The notes below the pieces were generated by a model. The model was not told the origin of the DNA. It did no database searches and saw only the letters and a list, made by a program, of their open reading frames with translations. DNA of 64,000 nt, from the NCBI GenBank assembly GCA_903885605.1, contig CAISJD010000065.1, positions 54,942 through 118,941 on the forward strand, in the 5' to 3' direction. The stretch comes from an uncultured Chthonomonas sp. (GTDB lineage Bacteria > Armatimonadota > Chthonomonadetes > Chthonomonadales > CAJBBX01). Numbering within the stretch: the first letter of the stretch is position 1; each line of letters opens with the position of its first letter. The translations under genes were made by a program, and so were the position numbers. Of this stretch, positions 53,030 through 61,447 are shown piece after piece.

Positions 53030-54064
53030 ATGAGAGCCATATCAGCCCATGCCGAGGCGGTACTGAACGATCCGCGGCTCATCGCCGCCTGGGACCGCGG
53101 CGTCGCCCGCCTTGAGCAGGTCGGCGCCCCCGACGGCGCGTCGCGGCCCTTCGTCCTCTGGGGCGCCTATGGCACGTCGGCTACCGACCCCATGGCGGAG
53201 CCGGAGAGGTGGCTCGCCGAGGCGCTGGAGGATCTGGCCGCGCAGGCCGAGCGCCTCCTGGACGAGGAGGTGTTCCGCCCGCTCTGCGTGGAGTTCGGGC
53301 CCTACGGCGTCCACTTCATCGACCGCCTGTTCGGTGCGCAGGTGCACTTCCACGAAGGCCAGTGGTGGTCGAAGTGCCTCGATGCCCCCGTGGGCACGCT
53401 GCAGACCCCCGACCTGCGGGACGACCCGACCTGGGAGGCTACCCGGCGCGTGGCCGAGGCCTTCGTCCGCGCCGGGGTGAGCGTGCCGGTCCTGGGCCTG
53501 CCCACCCTCAGCAGCGCCCTCAACGTGGCAGTGAACCTCTATGGCGAGGCGTTCCTCATGGCGTTGCAGGCCGGTCCCGAAGCCGCCCGGCGCGACCTGG
53601 CGACGATCAACGACCTCCTGCGCACGCTCCATGGCTGGTACCGGAGCGCCGTGCCGCCGAGCCGCCTTCAGCAGGTCGTGGCGGCGCAACGGCTGCAGCC
53701 GCCGGGGTGCGGGCAGATCTGCGGCTGCAGCACCGCCCTCGTTTCCGCGCGGACCTATGCGAACCTCATCGCGCCGCACGACGCCGCGCTCCTCGGCGAC
53801 TATGCGCGCGGCGGGATGATCCACCTCTGCGGCGCGCACACACAGCACGTCGGCACGTGGAGCGCCATGCAGCAGCTCCGAGCCGTGCAGCTCAACGACC
53901 GGGCCGCCGCCGACCTGGAGGCTTACTTCAATCGCCTCCGTCCCGACCAGGTGATCTACCTGAACCCCTGCGACGAGATGCCCCTCGAGCAGGCCCTGGC
54001 GATTACGGGCGGCAGGCGCCTCGTCGTGGTGGCCGATGGGCTCGGCGGAGCGGCGCCGCATTGA
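53030..54064 (+). CDS. Uroporphyrinogen decarboxylase (URO-D) superfamily protein
   Basis: 344 residues of the URO-D/methyltransferase TIM-barrel superfamily. FRPLCVEFGPYGVHFIDRLFGA, APVGTLQTPDLRDD, NVAVNLYGEAFLMALQ, YARGGMIHLCGAHTQHVG, AVQLNDRAAADLEAYF and GRRLVVVADG match the layout. Cys-His (HLCGAH) may bind metal, as in methyltransferase members, rather than act in heme synthesis. Other URO-D relatives occur in sugar operons, where their reaction is unclear. Its stop overlaps the start of the solute-binding protein gene. Confidence 0.78.
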   Translation: MRAISAHAEAVLNDPRLIAAWDRGVARLEQVGAPDGASRPFVLWGAYGTSATDPMAEPERWLAEALEDLAAQAERLLDEEVFRPLCVEFGPYGVHFIDRLFGAQVHFHEGQWWSKCLDAPVGTLQTPDLRDDPTWEATRRVAEAFVRAGVSVPVLGLPTLSSALNVAVNLYGEAFLMALQAGPEAARRDLATINDLLRTLHGWYRSAVPPSRLQQVVAAQRLQPPGCGQICGCSTALVSARTYANLIAPHDAALLGDYARGGMIHLCGAHTQHVGTWSAMQQLRAVQLNDRAAADLEAYFNRLRPDQVIYLNPCDEMPLEQALAITGGRRLVVVADGLGGAAPH

Positions 54065-55323
54065 ACCGGCGTGCGGCGCTCAAGGCCATGGTCCTGGCAT
54101 CCCTGCCCGGCGTGGCGGGCTGCGGATCGCGGCGCGACGGCAAGGTCGTCATCCGCTTCTGGAACGGGTTCACGGGCCCCGACGGCGGCACGACGCTCAC
54201 GCTGGTCAGGCAGTTCAACCGGGCGAACCCCGGGATCGACCTCCGGATGCAGCGTATCGAATGGCCCGTCTACTACCGGAAGCTCTACGTCGCGGGCCTG
54301 GGAGGGCGCGCGCCGGAGGTCTTCGTCCTCCATACCGACTCATTGCGCCGCTTCGCTGAGGCGGGGATGGTCCGGCCCATCGACGACCTGGTCGGGACCG
54401 CATTCCCGGTCGCGGATATCGACCAGAACGTCTGGCGAGCCGCGCAGCTCGGCGGCAAGCACTACGGGCTGCCCATCGACGTGCACCCGCTCTGCCTCTA
54501 CTACAACCGCCGGCTCCTGCGCGAGGCGGGCTTCGAGCGGCCTCCCACCGACCTGGCCGAGTTCCTCGCCGTCGCGCGCCGCATCACGCGGGCCTCCCGC
54601 GACCCCGAGGGTGTCCGCTGGGGCTTCTCCATCTCGAACCCGTCGCCCACGGTCTACTCGGTCATGCGGCAGTTCGGCGGCGAGGTCTTCACCTCGGACT
54701 ACAGCCGCTGCACACTGGCGGCGCCCGCGAACGTAGCCGCCCTGCAGCTCCTGGCCGACCTGATCCACAAGGAGCGCGTGGCCGCACCGTTCATGGACTT
54801 CGACCCCTGGGTGGGCTTCCGGCAGGGCAAGGTCGGCATGACCTGGAACGGTATCTTCATGCTGCCGGACCTGCAGAAGCAGAAGGACCTCGACTTCGCC
54901 GCCGCACCCGTGGCCTGCCTCGGCAAGCGGCCCGCCGTCTGGGGGAACACGCACAACTTCTGCCTCCGGGCCGGGCTGGCGCCGCGGGAGGCCGAAGCGG
55001 CGTGGAGGTTCATCCGCTTCTACTCGGACCACGCCCTGGACTGGGCGGAGGCCGGCCAGGTGCCCGCCCGCCGGAGCCTGCGCGCGTCGCGGCGGTTCCG
55101 CGACATGGCGGTCCAGAGCCAGTGCGCCGCCGAAGTGCCCTACGTCACCTATATGCCGCAGATCCCGTTCCTCTTCGAGTTCCAGACGGAGCTGGACCTG
55201 GCGGTCGAGCGCGCCCTGCGAGGCACGGCGACCGCCGCCGAGGCCCTCGCCACGGCCGAGGCCAACGTGAACAAGATCATCGCCCGACGCAGCGCCGAGG
55301 GCGCGGCCGAGGTGCGGCGATGA
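54061..55323 (+). CDS. Sugar ABC transporter substrate-binding lipoprotein
   Basis: 420 residues from TTG 54061, which overlaps the previous stop. The signal ends in the lipobox SLPGVAGC (Cys21). IRFWNGFTGPDGGTTLTLV, EVFVLHTDSLRRFAEAG, GLPIDVHPLCLYYNRRLL and QGKVGMTWNGIFM are family-1 extracellular solute-binding features. WRFIRFYSDH and KIIARRSAE close the C-terminus. It captures a sugar or oligosaccharide for the two permeases downstream. The ATPase (MsmX-like) is not in the window. Confidence 0.92.
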   Translation: MNRRAALKAMVLASLPGVAGCGSRRDGKVVIRFWNGFTGPDGGTTLTLVRQFNRANPGIDLRMQRIEWPVYYRKLYVAGLGGRAPEVFVLHTDSLRRFAEAGMVRPIDDLVGTAFPVADIDQNVWRAAQLGGKHYGLPIDVHPLCLYYNRRLLREAGFERPPTDLAEFLAVARRITRASRDPEGVRWGFSISNPSPTVYSVMRQFGGEVFTSDYSRCTLAAPANVAALQLLADLIHKERVAAPFMDFDPWVGFRQGKVGMTWNGIFMLPDLQKQKDLDFAAAPVACLGKRPAVWGNTHNFCLRAGLAPREAEAAWRFIRFYSDHALDWAEAGQVPARRSLRASRRFRDMAVQSQCAAEVPYVTYMPQIPFLFEFQTELDLAVERALRGTATAAEALATAEANVNKIIARRSAEGAAEVRR

Positions 55324-56192
55324 CCGGAAGGAGGCGGCAGGACTGGCTGGGCTACCTGTTCGTGGCGCCCTACCTGCTCCTGTTCGGGGCGTTCCTCGTG
55401 GGCCCGCTCCTCTACGGCCTGCGCCTGAGCCTGTTTCGCTGGGAGATGCTGAACGCCACGCCGCCCGCGTTCATCGGCCTGGGCAACTACCGCGAGGCCT
55501 TCTCCGACCCCAACTTCTGGAAGGCGCTCTGGGCCACGCTGCGCATGGTGGTCTGGATCACTCCCTGCACGGTCCTGCTCGCCCTCTTCACCGCCCTCGG
55601 CCTCCACTCGCTGCGGGGGCGCCGCCAGGGTCTCTACCGGGCGGCCTACTTCGTGCCGACCATGCTCACGATCACCGTGGTCGGCATCCTCTGGCGCTGG
55701 TTCTACCACCCCGACCTCGGCCTCTTCAACTCCTGCCTCCAGGCCTGGTTCGGCCTCAAGGCCCCCTGGTTCTCCGACGCGGCCTGGGCCACCGCCGCCA
55801 TCGTCATCATGACGGTCTGGTGGACCATGGGCGGGCCCATGGTGATCCTGCTGGCCGGGCTGCAGGGCGTCCCGGTCCAGTACGCCGAAGCGGCAACGCT
55901 GGACGGCGCCGGGCCGCTGCAGCGCCTCTGGTACGTCACGCTCCCGATCCTCCGTCCCGTGCTGCTCTTCACGGTGGCCCTGAACACCATCGGCGCGTTC
56001 CAGATCTTCGGCCAGACCTACCTCGTCACGCGGGGAGGCCCCGAGTACGCCACGCGGACGCTCGTGCATCTGATCTACGACACGGCGTTCCAGAACTACC
56101 GCCTGGGCTACGCCGCGGCGCTCAGCTGGCTCATGTTCCTCCTGATCGGCGCCTTTGCCGTCATGCAGTTCAGGATGCTGCGAGAGCGATGA
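55320..56192 (+). CDS. Sugar ABC transporter permease, MalF-like
   Basis: 290-residue CUT1-type permease with six membrane segments: WLGYLFVAPYLLLFGAFLVG, then LRMVVWITPCTVLLALFTAL, and others. The cytoplasmic EAA loop reads AEAATLDGAGPLQRLWYVTL. Start ATG overlaps the preceding stop (ATGA) and its own stop overlaps the next gene. Pairs with the MalG-like permease. Confidence 0.93.
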   Translation: MTGRRRQDWLGYLFVAPYLLLFGAFLVGPLLYGLRLSLFRWEMLNATPPAFIGLGNYREAFSDPNFWKALWATLRMVVWITPCTVLLALFTALGLHSLRGRRQGLYRAAYFVPTMLTITVVGILWRWFYHPDLGLFNSCLQAWFGLKAPWFSDAAWATAAIVIMTVWWTMGGPMVILLAGLQGVPVQYAEAATLDGAGPLQRLWYVTLPILRPVLLFTVALNTIGAFQIFGQTYLVTRGGPEYATRTLVHLIYDTAFQNYRLGYAAALSWLMFLLIGAFAVMQFRMLRER

Positions 56193-57061
56193 AGACACCG
56201 CGACGCTTCGGGTCACGCCCCGACCGGGCCAAGCCGGCGGGCATGGGCCGCCTGACGCTGCTGGAGGCGGCGATGCTGCTGGGCGGCCTGCTCTTCCTCG
56301 CCCCCATCGCCATCATCGTCCTGACCGCCCTGAAGCCGGACAGCGAGATCGTCCACTTTGGGTCGATCCTCCCGCGCCATGCGACGCTCGCCAACTTCGG
56401 CCGGGTGCTGGCCACGCCGGAGGAGTTCCCGATCGCGCGGTGGTTCGCGAACAGCGTGCTGGTCTCCGGCGCGACGTCGCTCCTGGTCGTCACCGTCGAC
56501 GCGCTGGCCGCCTACGGGCTGGCGCGCCTCAACCTGCCCGGCAAGCGCTGGGTCTTCGGCCTGATCGTGGCGACGCTGATGGTGCCGGGGCAGATCCTGC
56601 TGACCCCCGTCTACCTCCTGCTGGCGTGGCTGGGTTGGCTCGACACCTACCAGGCCCTCATCGTGCCGGCCGGGGCGGGAGCCTTCGGCGTCTTCATGCT
56701 CCACCAGTTCTTCCTCGCCATCCCCAGGGACATCGAGGAGGCGGCCATGATCGACGGCTGCTCGCGCCTGCGAATCTTCCTCCAGATCGTGCTGCCCCTG
56801 TCCCGCCCGGCGCTGGCGACGCTGGGCATCTTCACGTTCGTGGGCTCGTGGAACGACTTCCTCGGCCCGCTCGTCTTCCTCGACTCCGCGGAGAAGTACA
56901 CGCTGCCGGTGGGGGTCGCGATCTTCCAGAGCTCCTACTACACCGAGTACGGGCTGACGCTGGCGGCCGGCGTGATCTGCACCCTCCCGATCCTGCTGGT
57001 CTTCCTTGCCTTCCAGCGCCACATCATCGAGGGCATTGCCATGTCGGGCCTCAAGGACTAG
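56189..57061 (+). CDS. Sugar ABC transporter permease, MalG-like
   Basis: 290-residue CUT1 permease. TLLEAAMLLGGLLFLAPIAI begins the first span. The EAA loop is EEAAMIDGCSRLRIFLQIVL, and the C-terminal VFLAFQRHIIEGIAMSGLK is the MalG family end. Forms the channel with the upstream permease. Followed 38 bp later by the sialidase-like gene. Confidence 0.94.
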   Translation: MKTPRRFGSRPDRAKPAGMGRLTLLEAAMLLGGLLFLAPIAIIVLTALKPDSEIVHFGSILPRHATLANFGRVLATPEEFPIARWFANSVLVSGATSLLVVTVDALAAYGLARLNLPGKRWVFGLIVATLMVPGQILLTPVYLLLAWLGWLDTYQALIVPAGAGAFGVFMLHQFFLAIPRDIEEAAMIDGCSRLRIFLQIVLPLSRPALATLGIFTFVGSWNDFLGPLVFLDSAEKYTLPVGVAIFQSSYYTEYGLTLAAGVICTLPILLVFLAFQRHIIEGIAMSGLKD

Positions 57062-57099
57062 CCGCATGCCGCGGCCAACACGAAAGGAGAGGCGTACTG

Positions 57100-58284
57100 A
57101 TGAGTTCGGGCAGTTCGGAATCGTGTGACTTGACGGTCGCCGGGCGTGTGCCGGGCCGGCCGACGCGCCGCGACCTTCTCCAGGCCTCCGCGGGCCTATT
57201 CCTCATCGGAGGGTTACCGGTCGAGATGCCGCCAAAGGCCATCGCCTGGTCGAGCGATGTGCGGCCGGGGCCGGGCCCCAAGGGCGCCGCGATCCTGCCC
57301 GACGGGACGATCCTCTGTGCGCGCAGCGTCGCCGCGGCCGGCGCCGTCTTCGTCGAGTGCATGCGAAGCACAGATAAGGCCCGCACCTGGAGCAAGGCCG
57401 GCACGATCGTGACGAGGCCGGCCGGAGCCGATCTGGGCGATGGATGCCTCATCCGCACGCGCGACGGCCGGGTCCTCTACTCCTATCGGGACAACCGCGT
57501 CAGCGGCGAGGCCGCCGAGTACGCGATCCGCGTCGCCGTCAGCGCCGACGGCGGGGCGACGTGGGCGCCGCACTCCACGGTCACCTCCGGCTCGGGCGCC
57601 ACCGGCGGCCTCTGGTCATCGTTCCTCCTGGAGACGCGGGCCGGCCTGCAGTGTTACTATGACGACGAGCGGACGCCGTGGCAGGCCGGGCTCGCCAGGC
57701 ACCAGTGGCTCACCATGCGGACATGGGACGCCGCATCGAAATCGTGGGTGCGGCCAGTCACCGTCAGCCGGGCCCATGATCCCGCCCACCTGAGCCGGGA
57801 CGGCTCGGCCGCCATTGTGGAGCTGGCGGACGGCCGCCTCCTCTGCGCGCTTGAGTCCGTGGACGTCCGGCCTCCGCACTGCGGCGTGGTAATGGCCGTG
57901 ACATCGGCCGACGGCGGCAAGACCTGGAGCTGGCAGAACAAGGAGCGAAGCCTGGTCTATCAGCCCGCGGACACCCGCTTCGGCGCGTTCTGCCCGTGGA
58001 TGGTGCGCGTCGGACCCAACCGCGTGGTCTGCGTCTTCGGTCTGAACGAGGGGCGCGAGAAGCCGATCGCCCCGGGCACGCCGCCGGGCGACCTGGGGCT
58101 GGACGTGGCCTGCGTGGAGAGCGACGACGGCGGCCGCACCTGGAGCAAGCCGAAGGTCGTCTATGCCGGGACGCACCGCAACGCCCTGCCGGGCGTGTTC
58201 GCGCTCCCCGGCAACGAGGGCATCGTGGTCTGCCAGTGGGTCGACGTGGACCGGGGCTACCTGGTCTGCGAGGGGCGCTTGTAG
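57100..58284 (+). CDS. Exo-alpha-sialidase-like (BNR/Asp-box) protein with Tat signal
   Basis: 394-residue exported six-bladed propeller candidate. A twin-Arg signal (PTRRDLLQASAGLFLIG) follows ATG 57100, which has AAAGGAGA upstream. Asp boxes SADGGATW, SADGGKTW and SDDGGRTW are spaced through the chain, as in sialidases, and ILPDGTILCARSV starts the first blade. Arg-triad residues were not identified. It could be a sialidase or a related glycosidase, or a non-catalytic propeller. Last gene of the regulated sugar locus. Confidence 0.78.
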   Translation: MSSGSSESCDLTVAGRVPGRPTRRDLLQASAGLFLIGGLPVEMPPKAIAWSSDVRPGPGPKGAAILPDGTILCARSVAAAGAVFVECMRSTDKARTWSKAGTIVTRPAGADLGDGCLIRTRDGRVLYSYRDNRVSGEAAEYAIRVAVSADGGATWAPHSTVTSGSGATGGLWSSFLLETRAGLQCYYDDERTPWQAGLARHQWLTMRTWDAASKSWVRPVTVSRAHDPAHLSRDGSAAIVELADGRLLCALESVDVRPPHCGVVMAVTSADGGKTWSWQNKERSLVYQPADTRFGAFCPWMVRVGPNRVVCVFGLNEGREKPIAPGTPPGDLGLDVACVESDDGGRTWSKPKVVYAGTHRNALPGVFALPGNEGIVVCQWVDVDRGYLVCEGRL

Positions 58285-58293
58285 GGGAGTGTT

Positions 58294-58333
58294 GCGGGGC
58301 CCGCGCGGCGGGATGGCTCGGCGCAGGCCCCGC
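58294..58333. terminator. Hairpin between convergent genes
   Basis: GCGGGGCC (58294-58301) and GGCCCCGC (58326-58333) with a 24-base loop between the sialidase-like and alkaline phosphatase stops. No U-run. Confidence 0.4.
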
Positions 58334-58338
58334 GAGGG

Positions 58339-59475
58339 CTACTTTGCGGCGGCGGGGATCAACTGCCCCACCTTCAGGCCCCAGAGCGCGGCGATGCGCT
58401 TGGGGATGTCCGTATTGTCCAGCACGCCGCTGAAGCGCTCGGCGCAGGGCCCGTCGGCCAGCAGCGGCACCACGGTGGCGGAGTGGCCCTTGGTGCCGAA
58501 CGCGACCGAGTACTCGCCGGTGCTGCCCGTGGCCGGGCCGACGATGGCCATGCCGCCGGTCTCGTGGTCGGCCGTGACGATGACGAGCGTGTCGGGGTTC
58601 TTGCGGGCGAACTCCAGGGCCTTGCCCACGGCTGCGTCGAAGTCCAGCGTCTGCTTCAGGGCGCCCGGCGCGTTGTTCGCGTGGCAGAAGCTGTCGATCT
58701 GCCCTCCCTCGACCATGAGGAAGAAGCCCTTCTTCCGCGCCGAGAGCGCCTCCAGGGCCTTCACGGTCATGTCGGCCACGGAGGGCTCGGGGGCCTCGGT
58801 AGTCATGTAGGACATGCTGAAGAGACCCAGCAGCCTCTGGGTCCGTGCGGCGGAGAGCTCGGCGGCGCTCTTCACCACGGTGTATCCCTTGGACCGGGCC
58901 TCGGCCAGCAGGTCGCGCTCGTCCTTGCGCTTGCTGCCCTTGGCCGACCTGGGCAGGAAGAAGGCCTCGCCGCCGCCCATGAGCACGTCGATCTTGCGGT
59001 CGAGGTACTGGGGCGCGATGGCGTCCTCGTCGCCCCGGGCGCTCTCGTGGGCTCCGAAGCCGGCGGGCGTGGCGTGGGTGATGGTCACGGTGGTGACGAG
59101 GCCCACGGCCTTGCCGGCGCCCATGGCCGCCTCGACGATGCTGGTCACGGCCGCGCCGGTGGGCAGGACGCCGAGCATGCCGTTCTTGGTCTTGTTGGCG
59201 GTGGCGAGCGCGGTGGCGGCGGCGGCCGAGTCGGTGATGACACCGTAGAGGGCGCCGGGCCCGGATGACTGGGTCTTCACCATGGCGGCATAGCGCATGG
59301 CGTCCATGTTGAGGGCCGCGTCGGGCTTGCCGAACGAGAGCCTGGCCAGGCTGGTCTGCGCGAAGCCCATGCCGTCGCCGATGAGCAGGATGACGTTGCG
59401 GGGCCTGGGTGCGGCGGAACAAGGGGTAATGCTCAGCGCCAGCAGCGTGGGCGCGAGCCATCGAAGATGCTTCAT
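58339..59475 (-). CDS. Alkaline phosphatase
   Basis: 378-residue exported phosphomonoesterase. Signal peptide LAPTLLALSITPCSA. LLIGDGMGFAQ has the first metal Asp34. TDSAAAATAL holds the nucleophile Ser83. HATPAGFGAH, VEGGQIDSFCHANN and VTADHETGGM supply further zinc and magnesium ligands. ATG 59475 gives the normal signal peptide; GGAGGA lies about 13 bases upstream. Compact relative to E. coli PhoA (about 450 residues). Divergent from the purple-acid-phosphatase-like gene by 124 bp. Confidence 0.92.
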   Translation of the reverse strand: MKHLRWLAPTLLALSITPCSAAPRPRNVILLIGDGMGFAQTSLARLSFGKPDAALNMDAMRYAAMVKTQSSGPGALYGVITDSAAAATALATANKTKNGMLGVLPTGAAVTSIVEAAMGAGKAVGLVTTVTITHATPAGFGAHESARGDEDAIAPQYLDRKIDVLMGGGEAFFLPRSAKGSKRKDERDLLAEARSKGYTVVKSAAELSAARTQRLLGLFSMSYMTTEAPEPSVADMTVKALEALSARKKGFFLMVEGGQIDSFCHANNAPGALKQTLDFDAAVGKALEFARKNPDTLVIVTADHETGGMAIVGPATGSTGEYSVAFGTKGHSATVVPLLADGPCAERFSGVLDNTDIPKRIAALWGLKVGQLIPAAAK

Positions 59476-59599
59476 GGGTTCGGGAATCCTCCTACACAAT
59501 CATGGCATACGCGTCGGCGTGGGCGTCTGCGCCCGGCCGGCCGGCGTACCGCGGCTCTCACCTGCCGTATGCTCAGGTAGTAATGCTCTGGAGGGCCGC

Positions 59600-61369
59600 A
59601 TGCTGAACCGGCGATGGCTGTGGATGGTGGGTCTGGTGGCCTGCTGCGTCGCGGCGCAGGCGGGGGAGCCCGGGGTGGATCGCACCGTTGAGGGCATCAT
59701 CGCCCGTATGCGGTCGGCGCTGGGGCGTGAGGGGCTGCTCAAGCTCGACGCCGCCACAGTGGACCTGTATGTGACGGCCGCCGATCGTGCCGTCCTGGCC
59801 TCGCGGTACTGGCGCTTCACGGCCAACGTACCCGTGCTCGTCTCGGTGATGCGCGCCGTTGAGCAGAAGGTCCCGCCCTTCTGGCTCCAGTCGCGCGGAT
59901 TCGCCCGCACCGGCCTCCGCGTCCGCAATGAGGAGTATGAGTACGAGGTCTGGCAGAAGTCCTTCCCCGCCGGCGAGGTGGGCTTGGGCATCAACGGGTT
60001 CGACCAGCATCGGCCGCACTACTTCGTCTCAGTAGGTCCCCTCAAACCCGGATCGGCGCTTCGGCTCAGCGGCTACTACCCCCGCGACCAGCATCGGTTC
60101 GTAATGCATAAGGGCTCGCCTATCTACCACGATTGGCCTGACCTTGTCATTACCGAGTTGCCGGACGCCCTGAAGGGCCAGGCGCTCCTCACCACCATCC
60201 GGGGCCGCGCCCGCGAGGCCCACCTGGTGGGCGGCTTCCGCACAACGTCGAATCCCTCCGGCCCGAAGCCCGATCAGCTTCACCTGACGTGGGCCGCCGA
60301 CCCCGCCACGAGCATCGCAGTGCAGTGGCGCACGGCGCCGAGCGTCCGTGCGGGCCGGCTGCAGTGGCGGCCCGCGGGCTCCGCCTCAGCGTGGCGCATG
60401 GCCCGGGCCTCCTCGGACACACTGACCGACTCGCGCATCGTCAACGACCCTGTGGTCCGAGCCTGGCGCGCCGTGTTGCGAGGCCTGCGTCCGGGCACGG
60501 CCTACGAGTACCGTGTGGAGGGCTCCGCGGCCACACACCGCTTCCGCACCGCCCCCGCCGGCCCGGCGCCGCTCACCTTCACGTGGCTGTCCGACACCCA
60601 CAACCAGCCCGCCACCGCCTCGCTCCTGGCGGCGGCCCTGCGGCGCTTCCCGCAGCAGTCCTTCTGCACCGTCTCCGGCGACCTCGTCGGCACCGGCCAG
60701 AACCGCGACGACTGGGACCAGTTCTGGCGGCACCTTGCCGCCTATGCACCCGAGCGGCCCGTGGTGCCCAGCATGGGCAACCACGACGCCATCGACGGCC
60801 TTGGCCCCGACGGCTACCTGGCCCAGTTCGCGCTGCCCGCCAACGGGGCGCCGTCGCTCCGGCCCGGCCGAAGCTACCACTTCGAGCATTCGGGCCTGCT
60901 CTTCATGGCGCTGGACGCCACCGACGTGGTATCGGCGCAGACGGCCTGGCTGGCAGAAACCCTCCGCAAGAGCAAGGCCCGCTGGAAGGTGGCGGCCTTC
61001 CACTTCCCGCCCTACTCGCTGGAGGAGGACTACCCCGAAATACGCCGCCAATGGTGCCCGCTCTTCGACCGCTACGGCGTGGACCTGGTGCTCTCGGGCC
61101 ACGTCCATCGCCTCCAGCGCACCTACCCCATCCGCGCCAACCGCGCCCTGCCCGAGGGCTCCGCGGCGCCCGTCTACCTCATGACGGTAGCCGTGGCCCA
61201 GCGCGGCGAGGAGGCGAAGAGGCCGCGGTACGGCTTGGTGAACCTGGAGCCCGGCGTGCCGATCTACCACGCGTTCGAGCTGCGCGGTAGCCGGCTGACG
61301 ATGCAGGCCCTGGACGCCGACGGCAAGGAGTGGGACAGGCTGGAGATCGCCAAGCCCGCCGGAAGGTAG
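59600..61369 (+). CDS. Exported purple acid phosphatase-like metallophosphoesterase
   Basis: 589 residues. The signal peptide is WMVGLVACCVAAQAG. An extra N-terminal region (about 25-220) precedes a fibronectin-like domain (about 240-325: LTWAADPATSIAVQWRT and LRPGTAYEYRV), as in purple acid phosphatases. The catalytic part has LSDTHNQ, SGDLVGTG, MGNHDA, AFHFPPYS and SGHVHRLQ, the five metal motifs. ATG 59600 has GGAGG five bases upstream. It likely releases phosphate outside the cytoplasm. The N-terminal region has no obvious match. Confidence 0.85.
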   Translation: MLNRRWLWMVGLVACCVAAQAGEPGVDRTVEGIIARMRSALGREGLLKLDAATVDLYVTAADRAVLASRYWRFTANVPVLVSVMRAVEQKVPPFWLQSRGFARTGLRVRNEEYEYEVWQKSFPAGEVGLGINGFDQHRPHYFVSVGPLKPGSALRLSGYYPRDQHRFVMHKGSPIYHDWPDLVITELPDALKGQALLTTIRGRAREAHLVGGFRTTSNPSGPKPDQLHLTWAADPATSIAVQWRTAPSVRAGRLQWRPAGSASAWRMARASSDTLTDSRIVNDPVVRAWRAVLRGLRPGTAYEYRVEGSAATHRFRTAPAGPAPLTFTWLSDTHNQPATASLLAAALRRFPQQSFCTVSGDLVGTGQNRDDWDQFWRHLAAYAPERPVVPSMGNHDAIDGLGPDGYLAQFALPANGAPSLRPGRSYHFEHSGLLFMALDATDVVSAQTAWLAETLRKSKARWKVAAFHFPPYSLEEDYPEIRRQWCPLFDRYGVDLVLSGHVHRLQRTYPIRANRALPEGSAAPVYLMTVAVAQRGEEAKRPRYGLVNLEPGVPIYHAFELRGSRLTMQALDADGKEWDRLEIAKPAGR

Positions 61370-61387
61370 GACGTCGATAGGACGAAC

Positions 61388-61418
61388 GGGACGGCGGGGT
61401 GACCGTGGCCGTCCCCTT
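61388..61418. terminator. Terminator between convergent phosphoesterase and GH36 genes
   Basis: GGGACGGC (61388-61395) and GCCGTCCC (61408-61415) followed by CTTTC, flanked by a further ACGTCGA/TCGACGT pair. Confidence 0.55.
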
Positions 61419-61447
61419 TCGACGTTCGAGTTGTCCCTTTCGGCTCC

